NCBI GenBank assembly: GCA_029204045.2
Contig: CM055065.1
Span: 12,475,024-12,539,023, forward strand
Length of the DNA stretch: 64,000 nucleotides
Origin: Tillandsia leiboldiana
Taxonomy: Eukaryota > Streptophyta > Magnoliopsida > Poales > Bromeliaceae
Direction: 5' to 3'
Shown here: in pieces, positions 1-10,205 of the stretch
How positions within the stretch are numbered: the first letter of the stretch is position 1
Layout of the letters: every line of letters starts with the position of its first letter
Program-made: the position numbers and the translations under genes
The notes under the pieces: generated by a model
Seen by the model: the letters and a program-made list of their open reading frames with translations, nothing else
Databases searched by the model: none
Told to the model about the DNA's origin: nothing

Positions 1-1
1 G

Positions 2-288
2 GCATGCAAGAGCGTTTCCTTCTCTTCCATCATTCCTGCATCGCGAGCCAGGAAACTGGTTGAGGGTGGGTGTATGGCCTACTTGGTGTCGGTGGCCCTG
101 GCCACCGGACCCCCTATGGCACTCTCCGACATCCCTGTGGTGAGGGACTTCCCAGATGTCTTTCCGGCCGAACTACCTGGTTTACCCACCGAGCGAGAAG
201 TTGTTTTTCCAATTGAGCTACCACCCGGCACACGACCGATCACGAAGGCCCCCTACAGGATGGCCTTCGCGGAGCTGAAGGAACTTCG
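2..288 (+). pseudogene. pol fragment: protease/RT linker and RT N-terminus
   Basis: An open frame runs from base 2 to about 287. It matches, by eye, the Gypsy-D segment upstream of RT, including the shared string DIPVVRDFPDVFP and the RT entry motif ITKAPYRMA. After AELKEL the sequence jumps, with a change of frame, to the end of the RNase H/integrase linker. The whole catalytic RT (including its FIDD box) and RNase H are therefore missing. This is an internal deletion rather than a start codon problem: the first Met at 74 is internal to the polyprotein. The fragment cannot encode a working enzyme. Confidence 0.8.
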
Positions 289-1842
289 GTGGGCACGATC
301 ACGCAGCAGAATGACTTGATCGCGGAGTTCTCACGACTGAGATTGGAGGTGGTACCAGCAGGGACGGTCGAGCGACTTTTGTCTTTAACAGTCGCGCTGA
401 CCCTATTGGAGAGGATTCGAGAAGGCCAAGGTGCGGATCCACAGCTACAGCTGGAACGAGATAAGATTTCACCGGAGCAGAAGGGAGACTTTGCAGTGGG
501 GACAGACGGCACCCTTCGGTTCCGAGGGTGGATTTGCGTGCCTGATCTGCCGGACCTAAAGAAGAAAATCCTGACTGAAGCACATTGCGCCCCCTACGTG
601 GCGCACCCCGGAGGCACCAAGATGTACCGGGATCTCCGACAGACCTTCTGGTGGCCAAGATTGAAGGGAGACGTGATGCAGTTTGTGGCACACTGCTTGA
701 TTTGCCAACAGGTGAAAGCCGAGCATCAACGACCGGCGGGGAAATTGCAGCATCTACCCGTGCCCGAATGGAAATGGGACCAAATCACGATGGACTTCGT
801 CACCGGATTTCCACGTTCGCAGCAGGGACACGACGCCATCTGGGTTGTCGTGGATCGGTTAACAAAGTAAGCTCATTTCCTACCCATCCACACGACCTGG
901 ACACGCGACCGGCTGGCTCAAGTCTACATCAGCGAGATTGTGAGGCTACACGGGGTGCTGACAACGATTACCTCGGACAGAGACACAAGATTCGTTTCGA
1001 ACTTTTGGCAGAGTCTACAACGAGCCTTGGGGACCAAGTTACACTTCAGCTCAGCCTTTCACCCCCAGACGGATGGGCAATCCGAGCGGGTGATTCAGAT
1101 ACTCGAGGACATGCTCCGAGCTTGCGTACTGGATTTGGGAGACGGATGGTCGCGCTACCTACCCCTTGCAGAGTTCGCTTATAACAACAGCTACCAAGCG
1201 AGCATCCAGATGGCGCTGTACGAAGCATTGTACGGCAGACGCTGTAGATCCCCGATCTGTTGGGATGATCTGGGGGAGCGAAAGTTTTTGGGGCCGGACT
1301 TGGTGGTTGAGACCGAGGAAAAGGTGCGCCTCATCAGGCGACGATTGGCGACCGCCCAGAGCCGGCAGAAAAGCTATGCAGACCGGAGACGTCGCGACTT
1401 GGAATTCCAGGTGGGAGAGCACGTGTTGTTGCGGGTGTCGCCGTCAAAAGGGGTGAAGCGGTTTGGGTTGAGAGGCAAGTTAAGCCCGCGGTACGTGGGG
1501 CCGTTTGAGATTCTGGAGCGCATCGGCCCGGTAGCCTACCGCCTCGCCCTACCACCGAACCTTGTCCGAGTTCATGATGTGTTCCACGTATCCATGCTTC
1601 GGAAGTACCTCCCCGATCCTTTGCGAGTGCTCGACGTCTCCGCAATTGAGCTTAAAGAGGACTTAAGTTTCGCGGAAGTACCGGTACGGATCCTAGCCCG
1701 AGAGGACAAAAAGCTGCGAAGTCGGACAATTCCCTACGTGAAGGTGCTTTGGAGCAATCAGGAAGAGCGTGAGGCAACTTGGGAACCCGAATCAAAGATG
1801 AGGGAGTGCTACCCGGACCTTTTCGCCGCGGGGGAAGTCTAA
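289..1842 (+). pseudogene. Ty3/gypsy integrase with chromodomain-like C-terminus, one stop
   Basis: One reading frame encodes the integrase, which would insert the cDNA copy into host chromatin in the nucleus. In order it shows an HHCC zinc-binding region (HCAPYVAHPGG followed by CLICQQ, about 590-715), the first catalytic Asp in ITMDFVTGFP, the second in SDRDTRF, and the Glu in QTDGQSERVI. A GPF module follows (LSPRYVGPFEIL), then a C-terminal block (VLWSNQEEREATWE) typical of chromovirus chromodomains. A TAA at 868-870 replaces the Ser codon seen in Gypsy-D and Gypsy-B (LTKSAHF), so translation would stop before the second catalytic residue. The stop codon at 1840-1842 overlaps a conserved hairpin. 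Confidence 0.88.
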
Positions 1843-1879
1843 GTTTCGAGGACGAAACTTGTTTTTTAGCGGGGAGTGG
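1841..1879 (+). other. pre-LTR hairpin and polypurine region
   Basis: AAGTTTCG (1841-1848) and CGAAACTT (1853-1860) form a perfect 8-bp stem with loop AGGA. It begins on the pol stop codon and is followed by the purine-rich tract AGCGGGGAGTGG next to the LTR. The same arrangement occurs in Gypsy-D and Gypsy-B, where the stem changes in a base-paired way. The tract would prime plus-strand DNA synthesis. Confidence 0.7.
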
Positions 1880-2547
1880 TGTAAGACCCGGTCTTTCCTA
1901 AACCCTTTTTGTCACCCTCTTCTTGTAATGTCCGACCGAGGGCCTCATTTTTGGTGTTTTTCCGGACAGACCGTCGGGGCCCGCAGATAATTTTAGGCGG
2001 TAGAGCTCGCGGAGCGGAGCGCGCGGGCGTGATCGGTTTCAATTTCCGACTTCCGGTCTGATCAGAATTAATTCTCGAAGTTGGGGCCCCCTTGGGCGTC
2101 TCGGGATCCGTGCTTGCGACTCGCACGTCTTTTAAGGTAAACCCTAACTTTTTAATATTTATAGCCGGATGGGAGTGGGAATTAGGGTTCCTACCTTTGG
2201 CCGCCTCTTTTCTTTTACTTCTTCCCTCGTAGCCGCCGGCAAGGAGTAACCAAGGAGTCGGGCGAGGGTGGACCGGTGGGGGCAAGCAGACGATCCCTCT
2301 CCTTCCTCCTCTTTCGCGCATCGAGGAGTGCAGGACGTTGTTGGCGACTGGTGCACGGACGCAGACGGGTCGAGCGCAGGACGACGCACACAAGGTGGGT
2401 ACATTCCCGGGGATTGCGGGGATAGGAATTTACTGATAGAAATAGTATGTTGGGGCAAGGTGGAATTGTTAGTCTCCTTCTGTTTATGCACTAACCCTGT
2501 TATATTATTGTACTTATTATCAATCTGAGGCTCAAGTTTTGCTACAC

Positions 2548-2594
2548 GCACACCAGCGGTTTGGCCACCGCAAGGGTGTGCTTTTCTGGAAAAG
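2548..2594 (+). other. conserved two-part hairpin plus TTTTCCGGAAAA-type palindrome
   Basis: GCACACC (2548-2554) pairs with GGTGTGC (2575-2581). Inside it GCGGT (2556-2560) pairs with ACCGC (2567-2571) around the loop TTGGCC. The palindrome-like CTTTTCTGGAAAAG follows at 2581-2594. The block recurs in LTR-A2, LTR-B and LTR-D with paired changes in the stems. Confidence 0.65.
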
Positions 2595-3148
2595 TAGTAC
2601 GTTGACCCGTGTACCCCACGCGATGGTGGCGTTAGGAATGGGGGCCCTCATGGGTGGGGGGTGTGAGCGGTGATGTCGAGGCAGGTGCTCGGCGGCCGAG
2701 GCAGGTGCTCGGCGGTGGACATCGGGGAAGGTGCCCGATGTTGTTTTGATACAGGGTGTGGTTAACGCGGATGAAACATGAGAGGGATGGTTGCTCCGGT
2801 TTTTGTGGTTTGCCCTATTTTGTTTCTCTTATGCTTATCATGCTATTTCTAGTCACTGACTTCCCACTCCGTGACAGGTTCGTCCAGGGGCGAGTGCTAG
2901 GGCACCGGTGAGGCCGCGAGAGTGCTGTTCTGACTCTTAGTGACTTCAGATGCAGTGACTCTTCTTTCCCTTTTCTTTTATTACTCATGCTAGCTAGTTG
3001 TGGATTGCGACCCCCCCGTGGGGTCGAAGTGGATGTTGCCTCTTCCTTTCTTTGAATAAACGAATGATTGTTACATTCTTTCTTACTTGGCCGTTTTGAA
3101 CAATGAAAAGCAAAGAAAACCGTTTGCGAAAACTACTTTTAAAACGTG

Positions 3149-3239
3149 GGTGTCGTGTGGGCACCGAATTTTACAAACCCTGTGGATTTATGTGGCTTTC
3201 AAACGGTCTTTCTTAAAACGATGGCATCGTGTGGGTGCC
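3149..3239 (+). other. repeated hairpins with constant loop CGTGTGG
   Basis: Two units occur: GGTGT-CGTGTGG-GCACC (3149-3165) and GGCAT-CGTGTGG-GTGCC (3223-3239). Each can form a 5-bp stem (one U-G wobble each) around the same 7-nt loop, although the stems differ in sequence. An AAACCCTGTGG-type segment follows the first unit. LTR-A2 has an additional unit between these two. Confidence 0.7.
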
Positions 3240-3406
3240 GCTTTCAAAACCTTGTGATTATTTATCCTTTCAAAACATCGGCCTCTATGTTCTAAGTGAA
3301 TACTAGAATATCATGTGAGTTGTTTGGTTGTATGTGAACGAGACCCCAACTGATGTGGTTAGAGATTGTATGTGCTACACCTTGTGAGACACTTTGTAAT
3401 TGAGAC

Positions 3407-3463
3407 GCCGTGCATATACAAAGGAGACTCTGCCCGTTTGCAGAGTGAATTTGTGTATGCGGC
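3407..3463 (+). other. long conserved U5 hairpin
   Basis: CATATACAAA (3413-3422) pairs with TTTGTGTATG (3450-3459). The outer GCCG (3407-3410) pairs with CGGC (3460-3463), and an inner CTC pairs with GAG. It lies about 107 bp before the LTR end. Matching hairpins occur in LTR-A2, LTR-B and LTR-D. Confidence 0.7.
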
Positions 3464-3570
3464 GGGTCTGACACGCACCGGGGAGCATTGGTTTACAAAA
3501 AAAAATATATGGCTGAATTAGGGGCATCGGTGGCTCCTCTTCCGCGCGATTCGAATCCTCGGGGCGTGAC

Positions 3571-5023
3571 AGTAGAGCTTCAAGAAGTAACCAGCTTTGT
3601 CAATCATTGTTACATGTATCTTCTCGAAATGCTCATTTTTCTCTTGAAGTGAAGCATTTGCTTTTATCAGGTTATCCCTTTCCACTTCAAGACCGGTCGA
3701 GAGAGAAGTTACCCTTTTTACTTCTTCTTCGAGATCCTGCAATCTCCCTCTCAACCCCTTGTTTTGCTTAGCCAGTTTCTTTGAATCCCTCAAAAGTCTG
3801 TGGTAGGCTAGAGAAAAATCTTCACCTTCAGAGTTACTCGATTCATCGTCCGTTGCAGTTTTTTCAACCTGGGAGGAGTTGGACAATGAATCGGATGTAC
3901 TTGCCATTAAGCATGTGAAGGGTGAAGATGTGGACGCGTGGAATGCCGTTGCGTTGTTCTCTTCATCACTTGAAGATGACTCATTTGACGTTGAGGTGTC
4001 ATCCCAAGTGACGGCTTGCATCGCCTTCTTCTTGGACGGATTCTTATTTGGATACTCCGTTGAGATATGGCCGTATCCTCGGCACTTGAAGCATTGGACT
4101 TGTCCTTCTGAGCTTTTCTTATCATTTGAAAAACTTTCTTGCTTTCTTGACTTTTGGCTTAAAAAACCTTTGCCTTTCTTCCACTTTCCGGAGGATGGAG
4201 TTTTACTAGAATTGCCCCTTCGAAAGTTTCGGCGAAAATTTCTTGTCAAGAGAGCAAGCTGCTTCTCAAAGTCCTCCATAGATAGGTTCTCGTCATCGCC
4301 TGAGGAGGATGAATACGCGTCTTCTTCTTTTGTTGTTTTCAACGCAAAACCTGAAGACTTAGAAGTAGATGCTTTTCCAGAAGAATAGTTAGTAGGAAAT
4401 GTCGTTTCATAAGTTTGTAATGAACCAACTAATTCTTCTACACGGATTTCGTCCGGGTGTTTAATAGTTTCAATGGCCGTAACCTTGGAACGAAATCTTT
4501 CAGGAAGAGTTCTTAAGATCTTTTATACAATTTTAAATTCTGGAATCTTCTCTCCACAGTTAGCACATGTGTTTACGATGTCTTGCAATCGTGTATAGTA
4601 GTCTGTGAATGATTCATTTTCTGCCATGAAAATAGAGTCAAATCTGCTCGTAAGCATTTGCAGCTTTTGAATCTTCACGAGGTTAGTTCCCTCATGTGTA
4701 ACTTGAAGAACATCCCAGATTTCTTTCGCAGTCTCACATGCTGAGACGCGAGAGAATTCAGTTTGAGACAAGGCATTAAATAAAGCATTAATTCCTTTGC
4801 CATTGTAAGAAGATAAGTCTATCTCTTCCTTGGTCCATTTCGACCTAGGTTTGATGGTGTGAACGTCAACAATAACTTCAGTTGGATTTGACCATCCTAA
4901 CTCGATAGATTGCCACACCCGTTCGTCGATGGAAATAAGAAATGCTTTCATCCGTACTTTCCAGTAGGCATAATTTGTTCGATCGAATAACGGGGGTCTG
5001 TTGATGTTTCCACCTTCAACCAT
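3571..5023 (-). pseudogene. Sirevirus-type gag, truncated, one stop
   Basis: Translation from ATG at 5023 gives a copia Gag (nucleocapsid-type structural protein). It starts MVEGGNINRPPLFDRTNYA and continues through the capsid-like region, with RFRSKVTAIE and RVEELVGSLQTYE, to an acidic Ser-rich stretch, a zinc knuckle and a coiled-coil-prone Lys/Glu region. A TAA at 4523-4525 interrupts the frame where the relative at 10206 has Arg; the frame then continues unchanged. The zinc knuckle reads CFKCRGYGHISTEY, so its last Cys has become Tyr. The C-terminus is cut at KAGYFLKLY by the Gypsy-1 LTR. It cannot produce full-length Gag. Confidence 0.85.
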
Positions 5024-5042
5024 TGTTTATAACCCTATTCCC

Positions 5043-5054
5043 GCTCTGATACCA
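5043..5054 (-). other. primer-binding site (initiator Met tRNA type)
   Basis: The minus strand reads TGGTATCAGAGC two bases after the LTR end. This is the usual complement of the plant initiator-Met tRNA 3' end, which primes minus-strand DNA. Confidence 0.85.
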
Positions 5055-5056
5055 CT

Positions 5057-6322
5057 TGTTGGGTTATGTATAATTAGATCTAAATAGGGGAAAAAACACC
5101 TAGAGGGGGGTGAATAGGTGTAAACCATAAACACTCAAAAAATTATTGCGCAATAAAACCCAATGCGGAAATGAAAATAACACGCAAGATTTTTACGTGG
5201 AAAAACTCCAAACCGGAGTAAAAAACCACGGGACCGATCACACGGCGAAATCCACTAGAATTAAAACACGTACAAGGTGATTTACCGTACACACTTACGA
5301 CTCAACCTTTTCCATACTCTCCTAGTTGATCTTCTCCGCTCGCTCCGCAACGCTTCTCGAATCCACGATCAGCGCCCAACGCCGAATCCACGACGTCCAA
5401 CGTCGAGTCCACGATGTCCGACCGAATCCACGGTCTTCATCCAATAGCATGCTTCGAATCCACAAACTTACCTCGCTCCGAATCCACGAGAGCGGTTGCA
5501 CCTTGAATCCACAAGGCCACGCGAGTCCACGCGCCGATTTTGGGAAAATCGTTGTTTTTGGGTGGTGATGATCCGCCGAATACTTAGATTAGAAATAGAT
5601 CAGAAATACCATCTAAGTATTCATTAATTTGATTCTACTCAAAATCTGAGTTTGGAAAACCTAGAATCAAATTAATCAATATAGATGAAGAAACATAGAA
5701 TTAAATCTATTGATTTCCTTTCTTCTCTATATGTGGATTTTTTAATTTCGGCCGTCTTTTTATAATATGCGGATGCCCTAGAAATTGAATCATAGAGGCT
5801 ATTTATAGGTTAGAAACCCTTGGAAGAAGATAAGGATAAAAAACTAACCATTTCTGGAATTTTACAGGACGACGGTCCGGACTGGAGTTGGCGGTCCGGA
5901 CTGTCTCAGCGAAACAGACAATTTCCAGAAAAGACGACATTCGGGGTCCGGACTGCAATCCACGGTCCGGACTGTTCATGCATTTCTTGCAAATTCCACG
6001 TTCGGGGTCCGGACTGAAATTCCCAGGGTCCGGACTGGAATTATGCACGAACTAACCTATGTTCGGGGTCCGGACTGTAAAGCCCGATCCGGACTCTGAA
6101 CATATGGAATGTCCAGTTTTTGATTTTTATGCAATAAAAAATTTATCCAAGTGTTTCTACACTATAAGAAGTATTCGGATCATCAAAATTATTTAATTAA
6201 ACGTACTTGATCCTTTTGAATTATTCTTTCTTGAGATTGAGGTATATGATCCAAACTTCTTCATCTTCAATCTTCAAGACTTAACAAATTTCACGAAATA
6301 CGCCAACTCAAATTCGGTAACA
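5057..6322 (-). repeat. Copia-A 5' LTR
   Basis: The 1,266-bp LTR reads TGTTACCGAATTTG at its start (6322) and ends CATAACCCAACA (5057). It resembles the 8909-10172 LTR along its length. It carries eight TCCGGA palindromes between 5874 and 6095, usually as GGTCCGGACTG. A run of CGTGGATTCG-type repeats (about 5345-5545 on the complement) lies in the downstream half. Confidence 0.87.
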
Positions 6323-6953
6323 GGATTGGCCGGCGCAGCGGGCGCGGTCCACGCGAGCCGCGCGGGTGCTGTGGACCGGGGCGGGACACGTGGCGGCTCC
6401 GTATTGGGCCGGTGCTGTGGGCACGGCCCACGAGGGGGCACGCGGGCAGGCAGTTCAGGCCGGGAAGGTGCGCGGGCAGGCGCACAGTGTGGACTGTGGT
6501 GTGCCATGTGGCGGCTTCCTATTGGGAGTGCGGGGGACGCGTGGCAGCTTCGGATTCGGCGGGTGCACTGGGCATGTGCACCGGGCGCAACAGACCCAGG
6601 GGTTGACACGTGGCGCGCGGGTATTGGGCGCACCACTGTGCGCGTGCCGGTGTCGCAGGCACCGACTGGCCGGTAGCGGCTGGCGTGGCGGGCACGGCAG
6701 CGGGTCCAGCGCATGCGAGCGCCACGTGGCGCCCCGCCATTGGTGGGAGCCACCCAGCCCGCCACTCCGCCAGGGCCATGCGGCAGTGCCCGATTCGCCG
6801 GGCGCAGCTGTCCCTTGTTTGGGACACGCGTCGCGCCCGGGAGGATCTGGGCGCTCGTCGCGGCGCGGGTTCGAGCGGGCTTTTTGGGCCTGAATTGAAC
6901 CGGGCGCCCGAAATCTCGGCTTAAATCCGAGATTTTGGATTTTTTGGGCTGGG

Positions 6954-6963
6954 CTATAAATAG
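6954..6963 (+). promoter_or_regulatory. TATA box of LTR-G
   Basis: CTATAAATAG follows a GC-rich U3 and precedes a T/C-rich leader. The Gypsy-F LTR has an equivalent CTATAAATAGG at the same relative place. Confidence 0.65.
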
Positions 6964-7628
6964 GCTCCATTTCCCCATTTTCTCTGGTTTTTTGATCTTT
7001 TTCCTTAGTGAGGCCTTAAGCAAACTTGTTCCTCTCTTTGTCCACCATCTCTTGATGGATTCCTGGGATTTTTGGAGGCTGCGGCATCGGCGATCTCGGC
7101 AACACGGCGCGCTTTGACGTTTCCCTTTCGCGGGCCATTTTCGTCGCTGTTCGGTCAGAGAAGTCCCCGCGCTACCCCGGAGGAATTTTTGAACGATTTT
7201 TGCCACAGCGTGTTCCTAAGAGGCAGGCCTTCGATTTCCGTGTTGATCACTTCGCTCCGTGTTGAAAATAGATTATCCGTGGGGACAAGATGACATATCT
7301 ATGTGCGGATACCACTCTGATGATTTGTTATGGATCATGGATTATGGACATGTATAATTGGTTAGTGATTTTGGCATGTTGGTTATACCTATGTGGAGTT
7401 ACTATTCGATACATTTTCTTTTATCTTTCAAGAGGACATTTGCATGCTTGTATGGACATCTAGATAGGCCATCTTTTATCGCTACACTATCATATTGGGA
7501 CTTGACTTAGGAGAAACCATGTTGCTATTTTCTCCATTTCTAGACATTTGATACATGTTACTCGGGTTCGAGCAGGGGTTTGGGATAGTGTAGTCGGGAC
7601 CTTTTAGTCGGGGACAGGTTATACTTGA

Positions 7629-7844
7629 TTGTGGACTTGCGGGGTGTCGCGGCAACTACGGATATTAGGCGGTTGACCGGATGTCGGTGGTTGTATCAGA
7701 TTATGGACTTTTGGGGTGTTGCGACAACTGCGGATATTGGGCGGTTGACTGGATGTCGGTTGTTGTACCAGATTGTGGGCTTGTAGAGTGTTGTGGCGAC
7801 CGCGGATATTGGGCGGTCGACCGGGTGTTTACTTTTGCATCAGA
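7629..7844 (+). repeat. three 72-bp tandem repeats in LTR-G
   Basis: Units at 7629-7700, 7701-7772 and 7773-7844 share GGATATTgGGCGGTtGACcGG cores and each is exactly 72 bp. The third is the most diverged. Confidence 0.8.
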
Positions 7845-8802
7845 TTGATGGATCGTGGTTTCTTTAGTGGATGGATTTTCCCACTTTGATCATAGTCGTA
7901 ATCCAGTCCTGCTATATTAAGATACTTGTGACATGGTTACTTTACTCGTGTGGGTCGCTCCCCTCGAGTGCCACTTCGGAGTAGGTGATTGACACAGCGG
8001 CCAGTGAGTACCGGACAGTGAGTTCCGGTCAGTGAGTGCCGATCTGTTAGCAGATACTTGAGACAGGGCAGCAGGTAGTACCGGTTTTTACTTGTGGTTA
8101 GATTGGGTTTATTTGGACAGATACTGTTTACTGATGCATGCATACAGTCATTTTAGTCGGTTCGGCATTTAGAGGCATACTAGTGGTGGTTTTCCAGTTT
8201 CAGCAATTTATTTACCTTACCACTTTACCTTTCCCTACGCCTCTTGTAGACTTTGTGGGTACGTCAGAGTTTGAGGCTTTACCCATAGGGGGAGGCTACT
8301 GGTTTTACTAGTGGTTCTCACCCCCATTGTTGTTTCCTCTTTTTCCTCCCTTTGTTTTGTAGTGTCTGCTGCGGGAGTTGCTGATCCTTCGGTCGCTGTT
8401 CGAGGCGAGGGAGTCATGAGCTAGATCCTTACCTGCCCGAGGAGTGTAGCTATATCCCCAAGTTGGAGATTTTTAGTACTGTCAGTTGGATTTTTGTATA
8501 GTATATTTGGAGAGAGATTTTCTGTATTTGAGAGACTATTGTACTATGGTTTTAGTTTATCCCCCTTTTTGGGTCCAGGGATGCTGTATGATGATTATTT
8601 ATATTTGGGAGATAGATATTGTATTTTATTTTTGGATGTACAGTGATTGGATTCTTTTCTTCTGCACTTTATTTCCGCTCTGATATTTGTATAGCTGTAG
8701 TTTTATTTTTGCAGGTTAGATTCTTCGCCTATGCGGAATTTCCCGTGTGGGTGGCGGATCTGTTGGCGAGCACTGGTCGCAGTTCGACCCCATGGCATGA
8801 CA

Positions 8803-8908
8803 TACCCACCGAGTCTACTAGAGGCAAGATATGAGATGAAGTGGTAAAACTGAAAGTAGATCTGCTGATAAAGAGAAACTATCACTACTATATCTCTAAT
8901 GCTATAAT
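8803..8908 (-). repeat. old gypsy LTR fragment (LTR-K'), left part
   Basis: The segment starting TACCCACCGAGTCTACTAGA resembles the minus-strand LTR pieces at 63930-64000 and 45655-45740. It ends at the copia target duplication and appears to resume at 29721. It was the host site for both LTR-G and the copia composite. Confidence 0.6.
8904..8908. repeat. target-site duplication ATAAT (left)
   Basis: ATAAT immediately precedes the TGTTAAGG start of the first copia LTR. The same five bases follow the last copia LTR at 29716-29720. Confidence 0.85.
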
Positions 8909-10172
8909 TGTTAAGGAATTTGTTTTGGCGTATTTCGTGAAAGTGTTAAGTCTTGAAGATTGAAGATTAAGAAGTTTGGATCATATACCTCAATCTCAAG
9001 AAAAAGAAGAATTCAAATGGATCAGGTACGTTTAACTAATTAATTTTGATGATCTGAATACTTCTTATAGTGTAGAAACACCTGGATGAATTTTTAATTG
9101 TATAAAAATCAAAAAACTGGACATGGGACATGTTCAGGATCCGGATCAGGCACTGCAGTCCGGACCCCGAACGTTGTTTGTTCATGCGCAAATCCAGTCC
9201 GGATCAAAGCCAATTCTGATCCGGACCCCGAACATGGGTTTTGCTGAAAAGTATGAACAGTCCGGATCGTGTACTTCAGTCCGGACCCCGAACGTATGTT
9301 TTTCTGGAAATTGTCTGTTTAGCCACGACAGTCCGGACCGCCGATTCCAGTCCGGACCGTCGTCCTAAAAAATTCCAGATTAGGTCAGTTTTTTATTCTT
9401 ATCCTCTTCCAACGGTTTCTAACCTATAAAATAAACCCTACGATTCATTTTTAGGGTAATCCAAAATACGGTCAAAAAGAGAAAAATCCACATATAGAGA
9501 AGAAAGGAAATAACGAGATTAAATCTATGTTTCTTCATCTATATTGATTAATTTGATTCTAGGTTTTCATACTCAGATTTTGAGTAGAATCAAATTAATG
9601 AATACTTAGATGGTATTTCCGATCTATCTTTGATCTAAGAATTCGGCGGATCATCACCACCCAAAAACAACGATTTTCCCAAAATCGGCGCGTGGACTCA
9701 CGTGGCCTTGTGGATTCAAGGTGCTACCGCTCTCGTGGATTCGGAGCGAGGTACGTTCGTGGATTCGAGACGTGCTACTGGGTGAAGACCGTGGATTCGG
9801 TTGGACGTCGTGGATTCGACGTTGGACGCCGTGGATTCGGCGTTGGACGCTAATCGTGGATTCGAGGAGCGTTGCAGAGCGAGCGGAGAAGATCTACTAG
9901 GAGCGTATGGAAAAAGGTCGAGTCGTCTGTGAGTACGGTATATCACCTTTGTACGTGTTATAATTCTAGTGGATTTCGCCGTGTTATCGGTCCCGTGGTT
10001 TTTTACTCCGGTTTTGGAGTTTTCCCCGTAAAAATCTTGCGTGTTATATTTTCATTTCCGCATTGGGTTTTATTGCGCAACGATTTTTGAGTGTTTATTG
10101 TTTACACCTATTCACCCCCCCCTCTAGGTGGTTTTTCCCCTATTTAGATCCATATTTTAACATAACCCAACA
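8909..10172 (+). repeat. C1 5' LTR
   Basis: The 1,264-bp LTR starts TGTTAAGGAATTTG and ends CATAACCCAACA. It holds eight TCCGGA palindromes at 9139-9357, several followed by CCCCGAAC. Further down is a run of CGTGGATTCG-type repeats (about 9690-9870). The C2 3' LTR (1,283 bp) matches it closely apart from one extra CGTGGATTCG-type unit and scattered changes. Confidence 0.9.
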
Positions 10173-10174
10173 AT

Positions 10175-10185
10175 TGGTATCAGAG
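10175..10185 (+). other. primer-binding site (initiator Met tRNA type)
   Basis: TGGTATCAGAG begins two bases after the LTR end and matches the complement of initiator-Met tRNA. Confidence 0.85.
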
Positions 10186-10205
10186 AGGGAATAGGGTTGT
10201 AAACA

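Larger units (their letters stand above)
1..3570 (+). mobile_element. Gypsy-1: Tekay-like Ty3/gypsy element, 3' part
   Basis: The window opens inside the pol gene of a Ty3/gypsy retrotransposon. The order is protease/RT linker fragment, integrase with a chromodomain-like C-terminus, polypurine region, then a full 3' LTR ending in GTGACA. Most of RT and all of RNase H are deleted near 287. The 5' LTR and gag lie outside the window. It abuts the truncated gag of Copia-A at 3570/3571, so it probably inserted into Copia-A; the target duplication would then be GTAGA (3571-3575), which needs the missing 5' flank to confirm. The Tekay assignment rests on integrase and LTR style and is inference. Confidence 0.85.
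1880..3570 (+). repeat. Gypsy-1 3' LTR (LTR-A1)
   Basis: The 1,691-bp LTR begins TGTAAGACCC right after the polypurine tract and ends GGGGCGTGACA. Its 3' half (about 2320-3570) is nearly identical to LTR-A2 at the right end of the window. It shares hairpin-like blocks with the otherwise different LTRs of Gypsy-B and Gypsy-D. An early block around 1965-2010 (gacagaccgtcggggcccg, then a tagagctcgcg motif) is also shared with LTR-B, which suggests a common U3 module. No ORF in it is credible. Confidence 0.88.
3571..6322 (-). mobile_element. Copia-A: Sirevirus-type Ty1/copia, 5' part only
   Basis: On the minus strand this reads 5' LTR (6322-5057), primer-binding site, then gag, which stops abruptly at 3571 where Gypsy-1 begins. 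Pol and the 3' LTR are not in the window. It is a close relative of the 8909-29715 composite but has diverged LTRs. The LTR start abuts LTR-G, so it probably inserted there; the expected target duplication GGATT (6323-6327) cannot be tested because the other flank is absent. Confidence 0.85.
6323..8802 (+). repeat. LTR-G: gypsy LTR, 5' end missing
   Basis: This sequence matches the layout of the Gypsy-F LTR read on its own strand. It has a GC-rich block with ccacgtggc motifs (6323-6900), a TATA box, a 72-bp tandem repeat, a TTTTGTAG acceptor-like site near 8360, and the closing segment GGCGGATCTGTTGGCGAG followed by GGCATGACA at 8802. The 5' end is replaced by Copia-A. Apparent ORFs such as the long minus frame at 6274-7206 are GC-rich artefacts. 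Whether this is a solo LTR or one end of an element cannot be decided here. Confidence 0.7.

Noticed and set aside
6274..7206. 310-codon minus-strand frame in LTR-G
   Set aside because: It lies antisense to a GC-rich LTR promoter region and crosses the Copia-A/LTR-G junction. It has no recognisable domain.
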